Part shown: piece by piece, positions 46,859-58,443 of the stretch
Layout of the letters: every line of letters starts with the position of its first letter
How positions within the stretch are numbered: the first letter of the stretch is position 1
Assembly: GCA_032821775.1 (NCBI GenBank)
Contig: JAVLRN010000006.1
Span: 1,426,001 to 1,490,000 of the forward strand
DNA length: 64,000 bases
Origin: Sanguinoderma infundibulare
Lineage: Eukaryota; Basidiomycota; Agaricomycetes; Polyporales; Polyporaceae
Reading direction: 5' to 3'
Notes under the pieces: generated by a model
Seen by the model: the letters and a program-made list of their open reading frames with translations, nothing else
Database searches by the model: none
What the model was told of the DNA's origin: nothing
Translations under genes and position numbers: made by a program

Positions 46859-49800
46859 ATGGACATCTCGAAACCCATCGCGTTCTGTGAACACCTTCAG
46901 CTGTCCGCCCTCGGCATCCAACCCACCTCCATTTCCTTCCAGGTTAGTTTCTACGCTAGTTCGCCCGACTGCCGTATTCATGTCTCCTCTGTCTGCACCA
47001 TAGACCCTCACTTTAGAGTCCGACCACTTCATCTGCGTCCGGGAAAAAGTCAATGAAGCCAACCAAGTTGTCATCGTGGACCTCGCTGACGCCAACAATG
47101 TCCTCCGGAGACCAATTACCGCCGACTCGGCCATTATGCACCCCCACCAGAAAATTCTTGCCCTCAAGTGTGCGTACATCCCCACGTGCCCGATATTCCA
47201 CTTAGTGACTTTATCCTCAGCTGGTCGTACGCTACAGGTCTTTAACATGGAGACCAAGCAGAAGATCAAGTCGCACGTCAACGCCGAGGATATCGTTTTC
47301 TGGAAGTGGATCAACGACTCTACCCTCGGCATGGTGACTGAGACCGCTGTCTACCATTGGACCGTCTCGGACTCTACGTCCCCTCCTCAGAAGATCTTTG
47401 ACCGGCATCCTACCCTCGTCGGCGCGCAGATCATCAACTACCGTACGACTGCGGACGAGAAGTGGCTAGTCTTGGTTGGTATCTCCGGGAACACCACCAA
47501 CCCCGCCGCTTTCAAGGTCAAGGGCAACATTCAGTTGTACAGTCGAGAGCGAGGAGTCAGTCAGCCGATCGAGGGTCATGCCGCTGCGTTCGCAGAGTTG
47601 AAGATTGACGGGTGCACGAAGCCCACCAAGCTCTTCACATTCTGCGTGCGGACCGCTCAGGGTGCCAAGGTATGTGGTTCCTCCGTGTCGTAACGCAGCG
47701 CATGAACGAGTTCGATACCCCTATGTCAGCTGCACATCGTCGAGATTGATCACCAGGCACCCGACCCACCGTTTACCAAGAAGAACGTCGATGTCTACTT
47801 CCCTCCTGAGGCGACCAATGACTTCCCCGTCGCCATGCAGGTCTCCAAAAAGCACGGTATCGTCTATCTGGTGACCAAGTACGGTTTCATTCACCTCTAT
47901 GACCTCGAATCCGGCGCATGCATCTACATGAACCGCATCTCGGGTGAGACCATCTTCGTCACAGCCGAGCACGAGGCTTCCAACGGTATTATCGGTGTCA
48001 ACAAGAAGGGTCAGGTCTTGAGCGTTTCGGTGGACGAGCAGACCGCTATTCCCTACATCCTCACGACTCTCAACAACACCGAACTTGCCTTCAAGCTTGC
48101 GAGCCGCGCGAACCTTCCTGGTGCCGATGACCTCTACATCAAACAGTATCAGCAGCTCTTCCAAAGCGGGCAGTACAGTGAAGCTGCTAAGATCGCTGCG
48201 AACTCGCCTAGGGTGCGTTTAACGATATTTATACCTTTGCCCACCCTAATAATATGTTTAAAGGGTATTCTGCGCACGGTGCAAGTCATCGAGGCGTTCA
48301 AGGCGGCTCCATCCCCACCCGGCGGACTCTCCCCAATCCTCCAGTACTTCGGGATCCTTTTGGAGAAAGGCGAGCTCAACGAGCTCGAGTCGCTGGAGCT
48401 TGCTCGTCCGGTCTTGCAGCAGGGTCGCAAACAACTTTTGGAGAAGTGGCTGAAGGAGAACAAGCTTACCTGTAGTGAGCAGCTCGGCGACGTCGTCCGG
48501 CCATTTGATATGACGCTCGCGCTCTCGGTCTACCTTCGTGCCAATATTCCAAACAAGGTCATCGCGTGCTTCGCCGAGACTGGTCAGACCGACAAGATCG
48601 TGTTGTACGCCAAGAAGACCGGTTATATCCCCGATTACGTGGGCCTCCTGCAGAGCATCATGCGCGTCAACCCCGAGAAGGGGGCCGAATTCGCTACTCA
48701 GCTCGTCAAGGATGAGGCCGGCCCTCTGGTTGATGTCGAGCGGGTGGTTGATATCTTCATGTCCCAGAATATGATCCAGCCAGCGACTTCCTTCCTTCTC
48801 GAGGCCCTCAAAGATAACAGGCCGGAGCAGGCTCACTTGCAGACACGTCTCCTGGAGATGAACCTCCTCCATGCCCCTCAGGTCGCGGATGCAATTCTCG
48901 TCAACCAGATTCTAACTCATTTTGACCACCCTCGTGTCGCAAACCTTTGCGAGAAGGCTGGTCTGATGCAGCGCGTACGTGCAATCACGTCTGCTTTCTT
49001 GTGCTTTTCTAACAATGAACTGTAGGCATTAGAGCTGTACGAGGATATCGCTGATATCAAGCGTGTCATCGTTCATGCGACGGCTTTCCCCACCGACGTG
49101 CGTTTCCCTTTTCCATCTGAACATTCCGCTTGCTAACAATCTCCCAGTGGCTTGTGGATTACTTCAGCCGTCTTACAACGGAGCAGTCGTTCGCGTGTAT
49201 GCAGGAGATGCTCAAAGTCAACATCCGCCAGAATCTCCAGATCGTCGTCCAGATCGCTACGAAATACTCGGACATACTCGGACCTGTCAAGCTTATCGAG
49301 TTGTTCGAGTCGTTCAAGACTTTCGAGGGCCTCTACTACTATCTTGGCTCTATCGTCAACCTCTCTACGGACCCGGAGGTGCACTTCAAGTACATACAGG
49401 CGGCTACCCGGACGGGTCAAATACGGGAGGTCGAGCGAATTTGCAGGGAAAGCAACTACTACAATCCCGAGAAGGTCAAGAACTTCCTGAAGGAAGCCAA
49501 GCTCTCCGATCAACTTCCTCTCATCATCGTCTGCGACCGTTTCGATTTTGTCCACGATCTCGTCCTCTACCTGTACCAGCGCGGCCTCACCAACTTCATC
49601 GAGGTGTACGTCACTCGTGTCAACTCCGTTCGCACGCCTCAGGTCATTGGCGGTCTGCTCGATGTCGACTGCGAAGAAGCGACGATTAAATCGCTTCTTG
49701 CGTCCGTCCCTGGCAACTTCCCCATCGACGAGCTGGTCCACGAGGTTGAGACTAGGAACCGTCTCAAGCTCATTCTTTCCTGGCTCGAGGCTCGGGTACA

Positions 49801-52660
49801 GGCTGGTAGTCAAGATCCTCCGGTCTACAACGCACTGGCGAAGATATACATCGACTCGAACAACAACCCCGAACAGTTCCTGAAGGAGAACAATGTAAGG
49901 TTTACTCGGCCGTCTTACGAACTCATACTCACATCCTCTTACAGCTTTACGAGCCTCTTGTGGTCGGCAAATTCTGTGAGGCTCGCGATCCATACCTTGC
50001 ATACATCGCCTATGCGAAGGGCTTCTGCGACGAAGAACTCATCCACATCACGAATGAGAATGCCATGTTCAAGCAACAAGCGCGCTATCTCGTTCGTCGT
50101 CGCCAACCTGACCTTTGGGCCCAAGTTCTTCGTGGCGACAACATGTATCGTCGTCAGCTCATTGACCAGATCGTTGCGACAGCGCTACCAGAGAGCACCG
50201 ACCCTGACGATGTATCCATCACCGTCAAAGCCTTCTTGACAGCAGACCTTCCTCTTGAGCTCATCGAGCTGCTCGAGAAGATTATCATCGAGCCTTCGCC
50301 ATTCAGTGACAACCGCAATCTCCAGAATTTGCTCATGCTCACAGCCATCCGTGCGGACAAAGGCAAGGTCATCGGCTACATCGACAAGCTTCAGAACTAC
50401 GACACTGCAGAAATCCCCAGGATCGCCATCGAGCACGGTCTTTACGAAGAAGCCTTCCTCATCTACAAGAAGTACGAACAACATGCGGAAGCCATCAACG
50501 TCCTTGTCGAGCACGTCGTCTCTCTTGACCGTGGTGTGGACTATGCGAACAAAGTCAACCAGCCTGCAGTCTGGAGCCGTCTAGGCAAGGCCCAGCTCGA
50601 CGGTCTCCGTATCAAGGATGCTATCGGTAAAGTCGTCGAATCCTCTGGGAAGAATTCTGGCTGAACGAAAGTATTAGACTCGTACATCAAAGCCGAGGAT
50701 CCCTCAAACTTCGTCGAGGTCATCGAGATTGCAAGCCGTGCTGGCAAGTCGGACGACCTCGTTCGGTTCCTTCAAATGGCTCGCAAGTCGCTGCGTGAGC
50801 CCAAGATTGACACAGAGCTTGCGTATGCGTATGCGAAGACGGATCGCCTGCACGACATGGAGGACTTCTTGGCGATGACAAACGTCGCAGACGTTCTTGA
50901 GGTTGGGGAGAAGTGTTTCGAGGACGAGCTGTACCAAGCCGCCAAGATCCTCTTCACGACCATCTCCAATTGGGCGCGCCTGGCTACCACGCTTATCTAC
51001 CTTGGCGAGAACCAGGGCGCCGTCGAGAGTGCGCGCAAGGCTGGCAACACCGCGGTGTGGAAGCAGGTTCATGCAGCCTGTGTTGAGAAGGGGGAGTTCC
51101 GTCTGGCCCAGATCTGTGGTCTTAATATCATCGTCCACGCGGAAGAGCTCCCCGCGCTTGTGCAGTCGTACGAGCGTCGCGGATACTTTGACGAAGTACT
51201 GTCTCTTCTTGAGGCTGGTTTGAGTTTGGAGCGTGCACACGTATGTCCTCCCTTTGTCTTGTTTGATGTCGTGCTCACTGTACATTAGATGGGTATCTTC
51301 ACTGAGCTTGCGATTTTGTATAGCAAATACAGGCCTGAAAAGCGTGAGCGTATTCTGTGTCGTCTATCCAAATAGTTGTCTTACGAAGGAATAGTCATGG
51401 AGCATCTCAAGCTCTTCGTTTCCCGTATCAACATCCCCAAGGTGATCAAGGCGGCGGAGCGTGCTCACCTGTGGCCCGAACTTGTCTTCCTGTATATCAA
51501 GTACGATGAATTTGTGAGTTCATCTTATACTCAAATTCACGAAGAGTGTTGACGAGATTCCCAGGACAACGCTGCGCTTGCTATGATCGAGAGGTCGGCG
51601 GATGCATGGGAACACAACCAATTCAAGGACGTCATCGTTCGGGTCGCGAACGTCGAGATGTAAGTGTCGGTGTTCGCAACGTATAGAACGACGACGTTAA
51701 TGTAGGAACAACAGCTATTACAAGGGTCTTACGTTCTACCTTCAAGAACAGCCGACGCTACTGACGGACCTCCTATCGGTTATGATTCCTCGCATTGATC
51801 ATTCACGCGTGGTCCGCATGTTCGAGCAGATTGATCATATTCCTCTCATCCGTTCATACCTGATCGCTGTGCAACACGTACGTTGAGGTTTTGGTGCACG
51901 TCGATGATGAACGCTGACTGTATTTGATGCAGCTCAACCTCGAAGCTGTCAATGACGCATACAACAAGATGCTCATCGAAGAAGAAGACTACAAGACGTT
52001 ACGGGACTCAATCGACAGCTTCGACAACTTCAACAGCACCAAGCTCCTCCGCGAGCTCGAGAAGCATCCACTCCTCGAATTCAGAAGATTGGCTGCTCAT
52101 CTCTATAAGGTAGATAAATCCAGACGCAGGTGCCATGGGTCCCGCTGATGTTCTCATGACAGAAAAAGAGCAAGTGGGAGGAGTCCATCACCTTGTCCAA
52201 GCAGGACAAGCTCTACAAGGATGCGATCATCGCCGCCGCCACCTCAAACTCTTCCGAGATTGCAGAAGACCTTCTCTCGTACTTCGTCGACATCGGCAAC
52301 AAGGAGTGCTTCGCTGGTACTCTTTTCTGTTGCTTCGACCTGTTGCGTGCGGACGTCGTGGAAGAATTGTCATGGCAACACGGTCTCAACGACTTCTACA
52401 TGCCATACAAGATCCAGCGCACGCGGTCGATGGTGGAGAAGCTGGCTGCGTTGGAGAAGGAGGTGAAGGAACGGTCGAAGAAGGAGAGTGAGAAGGAGCA
52501 GCAGGAAGCTGAGCGGCCTCTGATCGAACCAGGCTTTGGTGGCAGGTTAATGCTGACCCAAGGGAATGGCTTCCCAGCACAAGGGCTTCCGTCTGGGATG
52601 ATGCCAAATGGCACCGGCTTTGGCATTCCTCCTGCGATGACGGGCTTTGGCGGTTTCTGA
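46859..52660 (+). CDS. CHC1: Clathrin heavy chain
   Basis: Fifteen exons give 1,690 residues, the family's normal size: 46859-46942, 47004-47169, 47221-47669, 47730-48212, 48264-48974, 49026-49097, 49148-49894, 49945-50626, 50678-51240, 51289-51343, 51395-51513, 51565-51659, 51706-51877, 51933-52109, 52163-52660. The N-terminal beta-propeller (about 1-330) starts [20 protein letters not shown] and contains [10 protein letters not shown] and [16 protein letters not shown]. Seven clathrin repeats follow, with recognisable stretches such as [35 protein letters not shown] and [19 protein letters not shown]. The C-terminal trimerisation segment ([15 protein letters not shown]) is intact, ending in a Gly/Pro-rich tail. 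It forms triskelia for coated vesicles at the plasma membrane, trans-Golgi and endosomes. Intron 4 (48213-48263) is 51 bp without a stop, and intron 8 (50627-50677) carries a TGA. Confidence 0.97.
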
Positions 52661-53033
52661 AGAGCTTGCTAATCAGCATAGTTGTATATTTCGGACCATC
52701 CCTAATTCGTGCATACTTGTCATAGCTTTCGTAATGTCACCTCATTGTTTTCGCCTCCAACATGTCCGATCGATTTTGTCGTAGGCCATGCAAGGGATCC
52801 ATCTAGCGGCTTCAATCGCCGTTACTCGCCTATCAGTGAGTACAAGAACGTCGTATTTGTCCCTCGTCTTAGAAATAGTAGAGGTGATTACTGCAGCTAT
52901 AAAGTATCAATTGTACCTAGAAGGGTGTAATGGTATGCGGGGACAATGAACAGCATAAATACAATTGAGATGACGCAGCCATCCCGAGGCTAACTAATCG
53001 ATTGCAACGGAAGCATTAATGGTATAAATGAGG
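52661..53033. terminator. Shared 3' region of convergent CHC1 and the Rho3-like gene
   Basis: 373 bp between two stop codons on opposite strands. It must hold both polyadenylation regions. No canonical signal stands out. Confidence 0.4.
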
Positions 53034-54189
53034 CTATGCGACGACGCAGCCAGTCCGCCCGCTCCCACAGCCTCCAGAGCCTTTCGCGCGCGTACTTAGG
53101 GACACCCGTGCAGATTCGTAAAATACCTCGGCAACTCCGCGATTGTGCTTCGCACTGCATTCTGCCCAGAAGGTCAAAGGTTATGAATGGGGTACGATTG
53201 CATAGTGCGCACCTAGGTATCTTGATGCACGTATGCGGCGGGCGACGGTAAGGCCCTCCTCATATTGTACTGTGTGCATATTGTATCGGGCCAATCGAGT
53301 CTGTGCCTCTTGGTCTTCTCTTAGATCGCATTTTAGTGCTGTCGGATGCGTTCAGGTTTCAGTGCTGGGCAGCAACGATCAAATAGTCGGTCATACCAAC
53401 GAGGACGAGCTGTAGTCAGAAAATGAGAGGGGATATCTAATGGATCGGCATCAAAGGCGAACCACGCACCTTCACGCCCGGACAATACTCGAGTATCTCC
53501 GGTATCCACTTCCCTGCCCTTGAGTCCAGAGTACATAGCAAGACTGTCAGCGATGACATACCTTGCCCTCGACGTTTTCCAGCGATGTAGGGTTGTCGAC
53601 CTATTAGACAGGGCTTAACTGCTGCCTGCTCGCAGCAAGTATATGCAATGCGCACTCACCGAGAAGCATAACATTATGACATGCGTCTCTGCGTAGCTTA
53701 ATGAGCGCAGTCGATCAAACTCTTCCTGACCTGCATTAAATGAACCATGTTGGTGACAGCTCCAACACGAGGAGACACAGACGTACCGGCGGTGTCCCAT
53801 AAGCTGAGCTCTACGAGTTGATCGTCGACGTACAAGTCGTGGACGTAATTCTCGAACACCGTCGGCTCGCTGGGACAAGGATTCAGGCTAGAACAACACC
53901 CAGATATGCAAGAGAAAGACGGCTCACTAAACAGCGGAGAACCAACCACGCGTGAACACATTGAGGAGGGATGTCTTGCCTGCAGCCCTTCATCCATCAG
54001 CCTCATTCCAAGAGAGATCCATCATCCGCCGCACCGCACGCCCCGTCTCCGCAAACCACCACCTTCCTCTGAACCTAGAGAATGGAGGAGACTGAATTCG
54101 CGGAGAGGAAGACTCTAGGAAAGGAAGGGACGTACAGCTCGCTGACGGCCAAACGGTGGCGTCATACCCGACTTCTTGTACTTGCCCAT
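53034..54189 (-). CDS. RHO3: Rho3-type small GTPase
   Basis: Ten exons give 214 residues: 54136-54189, 54035-54074, 53928-53979, 53787-53869, 53660-53730, 53562-53600, 53470-53508, 53397-53409, 53213-53338, 53034-53161. All G motifs are present once spliced: P-loop GDGACGKT, switch I YEPTVFENY, G3 WDTAGQEEFDRL, G4 as KCDL, and G5 as ECSAK. Switch II reads RLRSLSYAETH, with Ser where Rho1 and Cdc42 proteins have Pro; this is why I call Rho3. The C-terminus ends CVVA, a CaaX prenylation box. Rho3 GTPases direct actin cables and exocyst-dependent secretion at growing tips in fungi. Exon 8 is 13 bp and completes LVLVALKCD. Without splicing the gene looks broken, because short frames run into stops. 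Confidence 0.9.
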
Positions 54190-54643
54190 GAATGGTTCGC
54201 TTGATCGTATGCCAACCCAGGGGAGAGGAGAGAGAAAGGGCAAAGAACAGGTTGCGGACGAAAAGACCTGAGGTCGAGCGAATTCACGGTCCCAAAGCGA
54301 GCTTACGTAAGCCTGTTTCCGGCTTGTCGTCGTTCAATAAATCGTGTAGCGCCGCTCGGGGAGCGGCAGGGCTTGATACCGTTTGATCATGACAATAACG
54401 AATCGAACGAAAGCAGGCGCGTTGACGAGAAATATCGTGCGACGTACTTTCGAGAGCGCCGACATTGGCAATGACACGCACAACTATTCAATCAACACAA
54501 GTAGTCAATACGGGGCACACTGTACATGCTACCAAACATACTGTATTAGAGCGTCAACGGGAAGCAATACACCGAGCGGAGAGTGGGTCATGACAAGACG
54601 TTACTGGCATTGTCGTGAGTTTCAAAAAACTACACTTCGGCGA
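54190..54643. promoter_or_regulatory. Promoter region of the Rho3-like gene
   Basis: 454 bp upstream of the Rho3 ATG (minus strand), also 3' flank of the small ORF at 54644-54995. No specific site recognised. Confidence 0.45.
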
Positions 54644-54995
54644 TCAAATAGCGATGACAGCGAACATAACTAGAACATCAACAGCGGGTGGGTTGAGAAA
54701 CAGATACATGTTGGGATCGACTTTCACATCATCTGCAAGCACAGGCAGGATCAGCATAACTCGTACCATGACGGGAGGAGGAAATGAAAACACGTGCCTT
54801 GACGTCGAGGAGACGTCTCGTAATCGCGACGCTATCCTTGGTGATCCAGCGAGGATCGCCCGTACCCTGCTTTTCGTGCTTGCCATCCACACTTTGCAGC
54901 GTGGGCGTCCTCGTGGTCTTCTCGGTTTCTTCATTGTCCACAACTCCTACAACCGCCGCAGCCAGCTGACCGGACGGAGTGACGACAGCGTCCAT
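54644..54995 (-). CDS. Possible small protein, 96 residues, hydrophobic C-terminus
   Basis: Two exons (54794-54995 and 54644-54732) joined across a 61 bp GTGTTT...TTGCAG intron give 96 residues in frame. It starts MDAVVTPSGQLAAAVVG, continues DPRWITKDSVAITRRLLDVK, and ends NPPAVDVLVMFAVIAI, a hydrophobic tail that could anchor it in a membrane. The same frame is open upstream to 55100, so the start is uncertain. It lies 141 bp after the eRF1 stop on the same strand, so it may instead be eRF1 3' UTR that happens to be open. Clean splice borders and preserved frame favour a gene. I recognise no family. Confidence 0.4.
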
Positions 54996-55136
54996 CGCCC
55001 ACACCGTCTCCGCCGCCTGCACCTCCCCGTGCCCGACCTCTCCAGCCGCGACGCGCCCACCCGAAGTCCCTCTGCCCTCCTCCCCACCCGGCGTGCCCAA
55101 GCCGACGGGGGCTCCAGAACGGAGCCGCCAAAAAAG

Positions 55137-56725
55137 TCAGATGTCGTCATCGTCCGAGAAGAACTCGTCTTCGTCATCGTCCACGCTCTGGAGGTTCGTG
55201 AAGTCGACCTTGTACCGGAGCAGGCCGCCGATGCCACCGAAACCCTTAACGAACTGTGCGCCCTCCTGGGAGCGGTTTGTGACGAACTCTAGGTTCGCGC
55301 CAAACTCCTTGTACTTCTCCGCGAACCACTCTAACAGCGACTGGGGTTCAGTGACCTTCTCCATCTCGAGCCCGGTCGACTTGTCGGTGAACTTCTCGCG
55401 GTCCTTCTCCTGCTCCTTGTTCGCGTGGATAACGATCTCCTCTGTATGGCACAATCAGCACTTTTGGAACCCAACGGTTGTGCAAGTGTTACGTACCGCT
55501 GGCAGCGTTCCTGAGCACGTAGCGGGTAATATCCAAGTTCTCCCAGACAATGAGCGTCTCCACCGCACCAAGCTCGAGCGCCTTAAGCGTGTCGTCGATA
55601 CCGAAGCAGTACTTGCCAGTGTCCTGGCTGATCTCATCGAAGTATTTCTGGATCAGTTTCTTCTCCTGGACGAACTTGACGTTGGAGAGCGCCTCCGCCG
55701 CAAGCTCAATAGCCTGTAACACGACATCAACACCACGCCACACGGTTTCGAAATCCAAAACATAAGACGCACCTGATTGAAGCCGTTCTCACCGCCGTAA
55801 CTAACGTCGACGACCTTGATGACCTTCGCGCCCAGACGGGGGTCAAACATATCACTCTGGGACAGCTCAGTCTTGAAGTCCGCGCTACCAGCGAGGACGA
55901 GGCCGGTGACGTTGACCTTGTCGTTTGTAATGAAATGCTGCACGGCCAGTTCGGCGACCTTGCGGACGTAATTGTGGCGCTTCTCGTCACGTAGACGCGC
56001 GAAACGCAGCGCGGACTGACCGCCACGGCCGTGCTTCTTGGGGAGGTCGACGGTAAACTTGTGGATCACCTCGCGCGTGTTGCCTGCGACCGTACCAAAT
56101 AGTGTGCCATTGCCGTCCATGACGATGAAGCCGAACTTCGAGTCGGACTCGAGCAGCTCCTGGAGCGCTTCAGTGTGGAACTTATTGTCGCAGAGGTAGA
56201 GGGAGCTGAGATAGGCCTCGCTGAGATGGGTGGTGAACGCAGAGCAGATGAGACGTAGACGTACGTGTTGATCGGCTTGTGGGGCTCGAAGTCGAAAGAG
56301 ACCTTCTTCTCCTTGCCTTCGTCGGTCAATATCGTCCCGACGAAGAGCACAAGACCATTCGGAGGCACGCGATTGTACAACTTGAGGCGCTGCTGAGTGG
56401 ACGTGATGGCGGCAAGCACAGAGAGACGGTTGACGCGAGACTTGATGTTGGACGCAGTGCCGTATTCCTGCGTCAACATGGCAGAGACACGGGAGATTTG
56501 ATCCTGCAGCCAAAGGTAAGTGATCGGACGAAGATCCTGATGGAATTTACGCACCTTGGGCGGGATGATGAGCGAGATCATGGAAGTACCCGCTCTATGT
56601 TACGCGATGAGCAGCAGTTAGTATAAAGAACACAGATAGACATACCCTCTAGCGGCGTCGAGGCTCTTGATGAGCTTCTTGACCTTCCACATCTGGATGT
56701 TCTGCTCCGCCGGATCTTGACTCAT
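55137..56725 (-). CDS. SUP45: Peptide chain release factor eRF1
   Basis: Six exons (56646-56725, 56555-56594, 56265-56503, 55773-56205, 55497-55713, 55137-55441) give 437 residues, matching the length of eRF1 in other eukaryotes. Intron 2 (56504-56554) is 51 bp with no stop; reading through it would add 17 residues after PPK and break the family pattern. Domain 1 has the stop-codon-reading NIKS (59-62) and YLCDNKF (about 122-128). Domain 2 has the GGQ loop ([15 protein letters not shown], about 177-191) that triggers peptidyl-tRNA hydrolysis. Domain 3 binds eRF3 and ends in an acidic tail ([16 protein letters not shown]). A divergent promoter of about 300 bp separates it from POP7. Confidence 0.97.
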
Positions 56726-57023
56726 GTTGGTAGCAATCTACAGCTTGTAGAGAAGCCTTTTGTACAATGATGGGGTGAGGAAGGGGGAGAAGAGATGGGG
56801 GGGAGAGCACGAGGAGATCCGCCCAGATATCTCTGCCAAATCTCTGCCCCAGCCAAATTTCCGATCATTTGTCGTCTTCAGCGTCTGTTTCAACTTAAAC
56901 GCCAAAATATCTGGGATAACTGCTTTATCGGAGATGTCCCCCACGCTCTTTGCCCTTGATCTGCTCCCTGTACAATCCTGTCCCCTTGGTATCCCCTCGT
57001 CGTCATCCTTGCCGGCGTCGTCT
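56726..57023. promoter_or_regulatory. Divergent promoter between SUP45 and POP7
   Basis: 298 bp between two start codons on opposite strands. The frame before the POP7 ATG is open back to 56760 but shows no conserved protein, so it is treated as 5' UTR. Confidence 0.5.
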
Positions 57024-57803
57024 ATGGCGAAGCGTAAGCTTGAGTCGATCGCCGAATCACCCGCCAACAAGCGACTCAAACGAGTCAAAGTGCAACGAGG
57101 GGACGCAACACGCGCTGAACAGCCGCACCCGATGTGCACAGCAGCGACGGAGTTGGACCCAACTGGGAAGCCGACAACGAGTCAGACGACCTCGCGCGAG
57201 AACAAGAAACGCTCACGTAGAGCGGAGGAGAAAGGCACTGGTGGTGGCCAGTCGACGCCGTCAGCCACGCCGCAACACAAGGTGCGCAAGCTAGCGCCAC
57301 CGCGTCCTTTCCCGACCGTGCCCGCCTCCGTGTCCGCGACGGGACCGCGCTCAGCCCATACGGAGGGCAAGAATTACATCTGCGTCACGCGAAGGACGGA
57401 GTTGGGCGCGTACCTCAGGCGTTGCAAAGACGTATTTCTGAAGGATGGGTGAGTGGTTGTGGTTTTCTCCAACTTGGTACCGTATGAACATAGCCTCCGC
57501 AACAGCTACAAGACCCTCCACCTCAGCGCTATGGGCGCCGCCATCCCGCATCTCATGCAGCTCGCTCTTTCCCTTCCTCCCATCCTACCTTACCCGCAAG
57601 ACGACATCCATACCGAGATCATGACAGGGACCGTCGAAGTCCAGGACGAACTGATCCCTGAGGACGATGAGGAAGATATCTCCTATCGGACGCGTGGCAA
57701 GTCCACCGTCAGCGTCATCGTCAAGGTCGGAGATGGCATCGACGAGCCTGCTGCTGGGGCCGCGAAGGGGAGCGGGAGAAAGAAGACATCTAAACGTTCG
57801 TGA
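57024..57803 (+). CDS. POP7: RNase P/MRP subunit Pop7 (Rpp20), Alba family
   Basis: Two exons (57024-57448 and 57506-57803) give 240 residues. The first about 110 residues are basic and disordered (MAKRKLESIAESPANKRLKR); in yeast and human the protein is only about 140 residues long. The Alba-like fold follows: KNYICVTRRTELGAYLRRC, then YKTLHLSAMGAAIPHLMQLA, then TGTVEVQDELIP and STVSVIVKVGDG. These match the Rpp20/Pop7 pattern of two strands around a GLG-like turn (here SAMGAAI). With Pop6/Rpp25 it binds the P3 helix of RNase P and MRP RNA. The gene ends 14 bp inside the convergent ORF on the other strand. Confidence 0.85.
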
Positions 57804-58443
57804 CCGGGAGCCCTTCGATGTCTGCGTGCACGGGCGTAATCCTGTTCGCGTCTTCGCCCGTCAATATCAGCGTCGGCTTCGAGATCATAGTCCGCCGTGG
57901 CCCGTTCACAGCCCGCCGATACTTGTCGCTCACGATCCGCGCCGTCTGTCGCACCTTGCCCAAGAACTCCACCTTCCGGATCACCGGCGGGCTCTGCGCC
58001 AGGCCGAATGGACTCAGCGGAAATCCGTGCGTATCCGAGAACGTCCGCGCAAGGAGACGAGAGAAGCTCTGCACCAGCCCAGAACCCGCCAACGCCGCCT
58101 CGCTCGTCCCGTACCCGTTGCCGCTCACGACCGACGGCGGCTCGTACTTCTCGCCGTTGACCTCGATCCCGATCCCGTACCGCTCGAGCTCGTCCGCAGT
58201 CCACGCCCTCCGCCCTTCTTCGCCCACAACAGCAGAGTCGGGGACACGCGTACACCGGCGAATCACCGCAAAGATGATGGCGAGGTTGACGCGCAGTATG
58301 CCGGAATAGATCTGCAAGTTTTGTTGCCATATATTTATGTATAGGTCTCTTGTATCCGGATTCCGTGCTGTCGTCCGTCGGGTTTTTGACTCTGCAAATT
58401 GGAGAATTGTGAAATCGGCCACGGCAGTCGTTTCGGAGCACAT
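57790..58443 (-). CDS. Conserved-looking hypothetical protein, convergent to POP7
   Basis: A 217-codon frame from ATG at 58443 to TAG at 57792-57790. The part from IYSGILRVNLAIIFAVIRR onward looks genuine: hydrophobic helix, then WTADELERYGIGIEVNGEKY, a Gly/Ser-rich loop and PPVIRKVEFLGKVRQTARIV. The first about 45 residues are less convincing. A GTTAGC...CTTGCAG intron could replace them and join an exon ending KRRCAEE, but I see no ATG for that version. No family recognised. Its stop codon overlaps the POP7 coding end by 14 bp on the opposite strand, so the 3' ends must overlap in mRNA. Confidence 0.55.
   Translation of the reverse strand: MCSETTAVADFTILQFAESKTRRTTARNPDTRDLYINIWQQNLQIYSGILRVNLAIIFAVIRRCTRVPDSAVVGEEGRRAWTADELERYGIGIEVNGEKYEPPSVVSGNGYGTSEAALAGSGLVQSFSRLLARTFSDTHGFPLSPFGLAQSPPVIRKVEFLGKVRQTARIVSDKYRRAVNGPRRTMISKPTLILTGEDANRITPVHADIEGLPVTNV

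Noticed and set aside
53034..54189. Truncated Rho GTPase pseudogene
   Set aside because: Short frames ending in stops looked like decay, but splicing ten exons restores every G motif, the CaaX box and a 214-residue frame.
56760..57023. Extended POP7 N-terminus starting at 56760
   Set aside because: The frame is open but the sequence before MAKRKLES has no conserved character and occupies the divergent promoter with SUP45.
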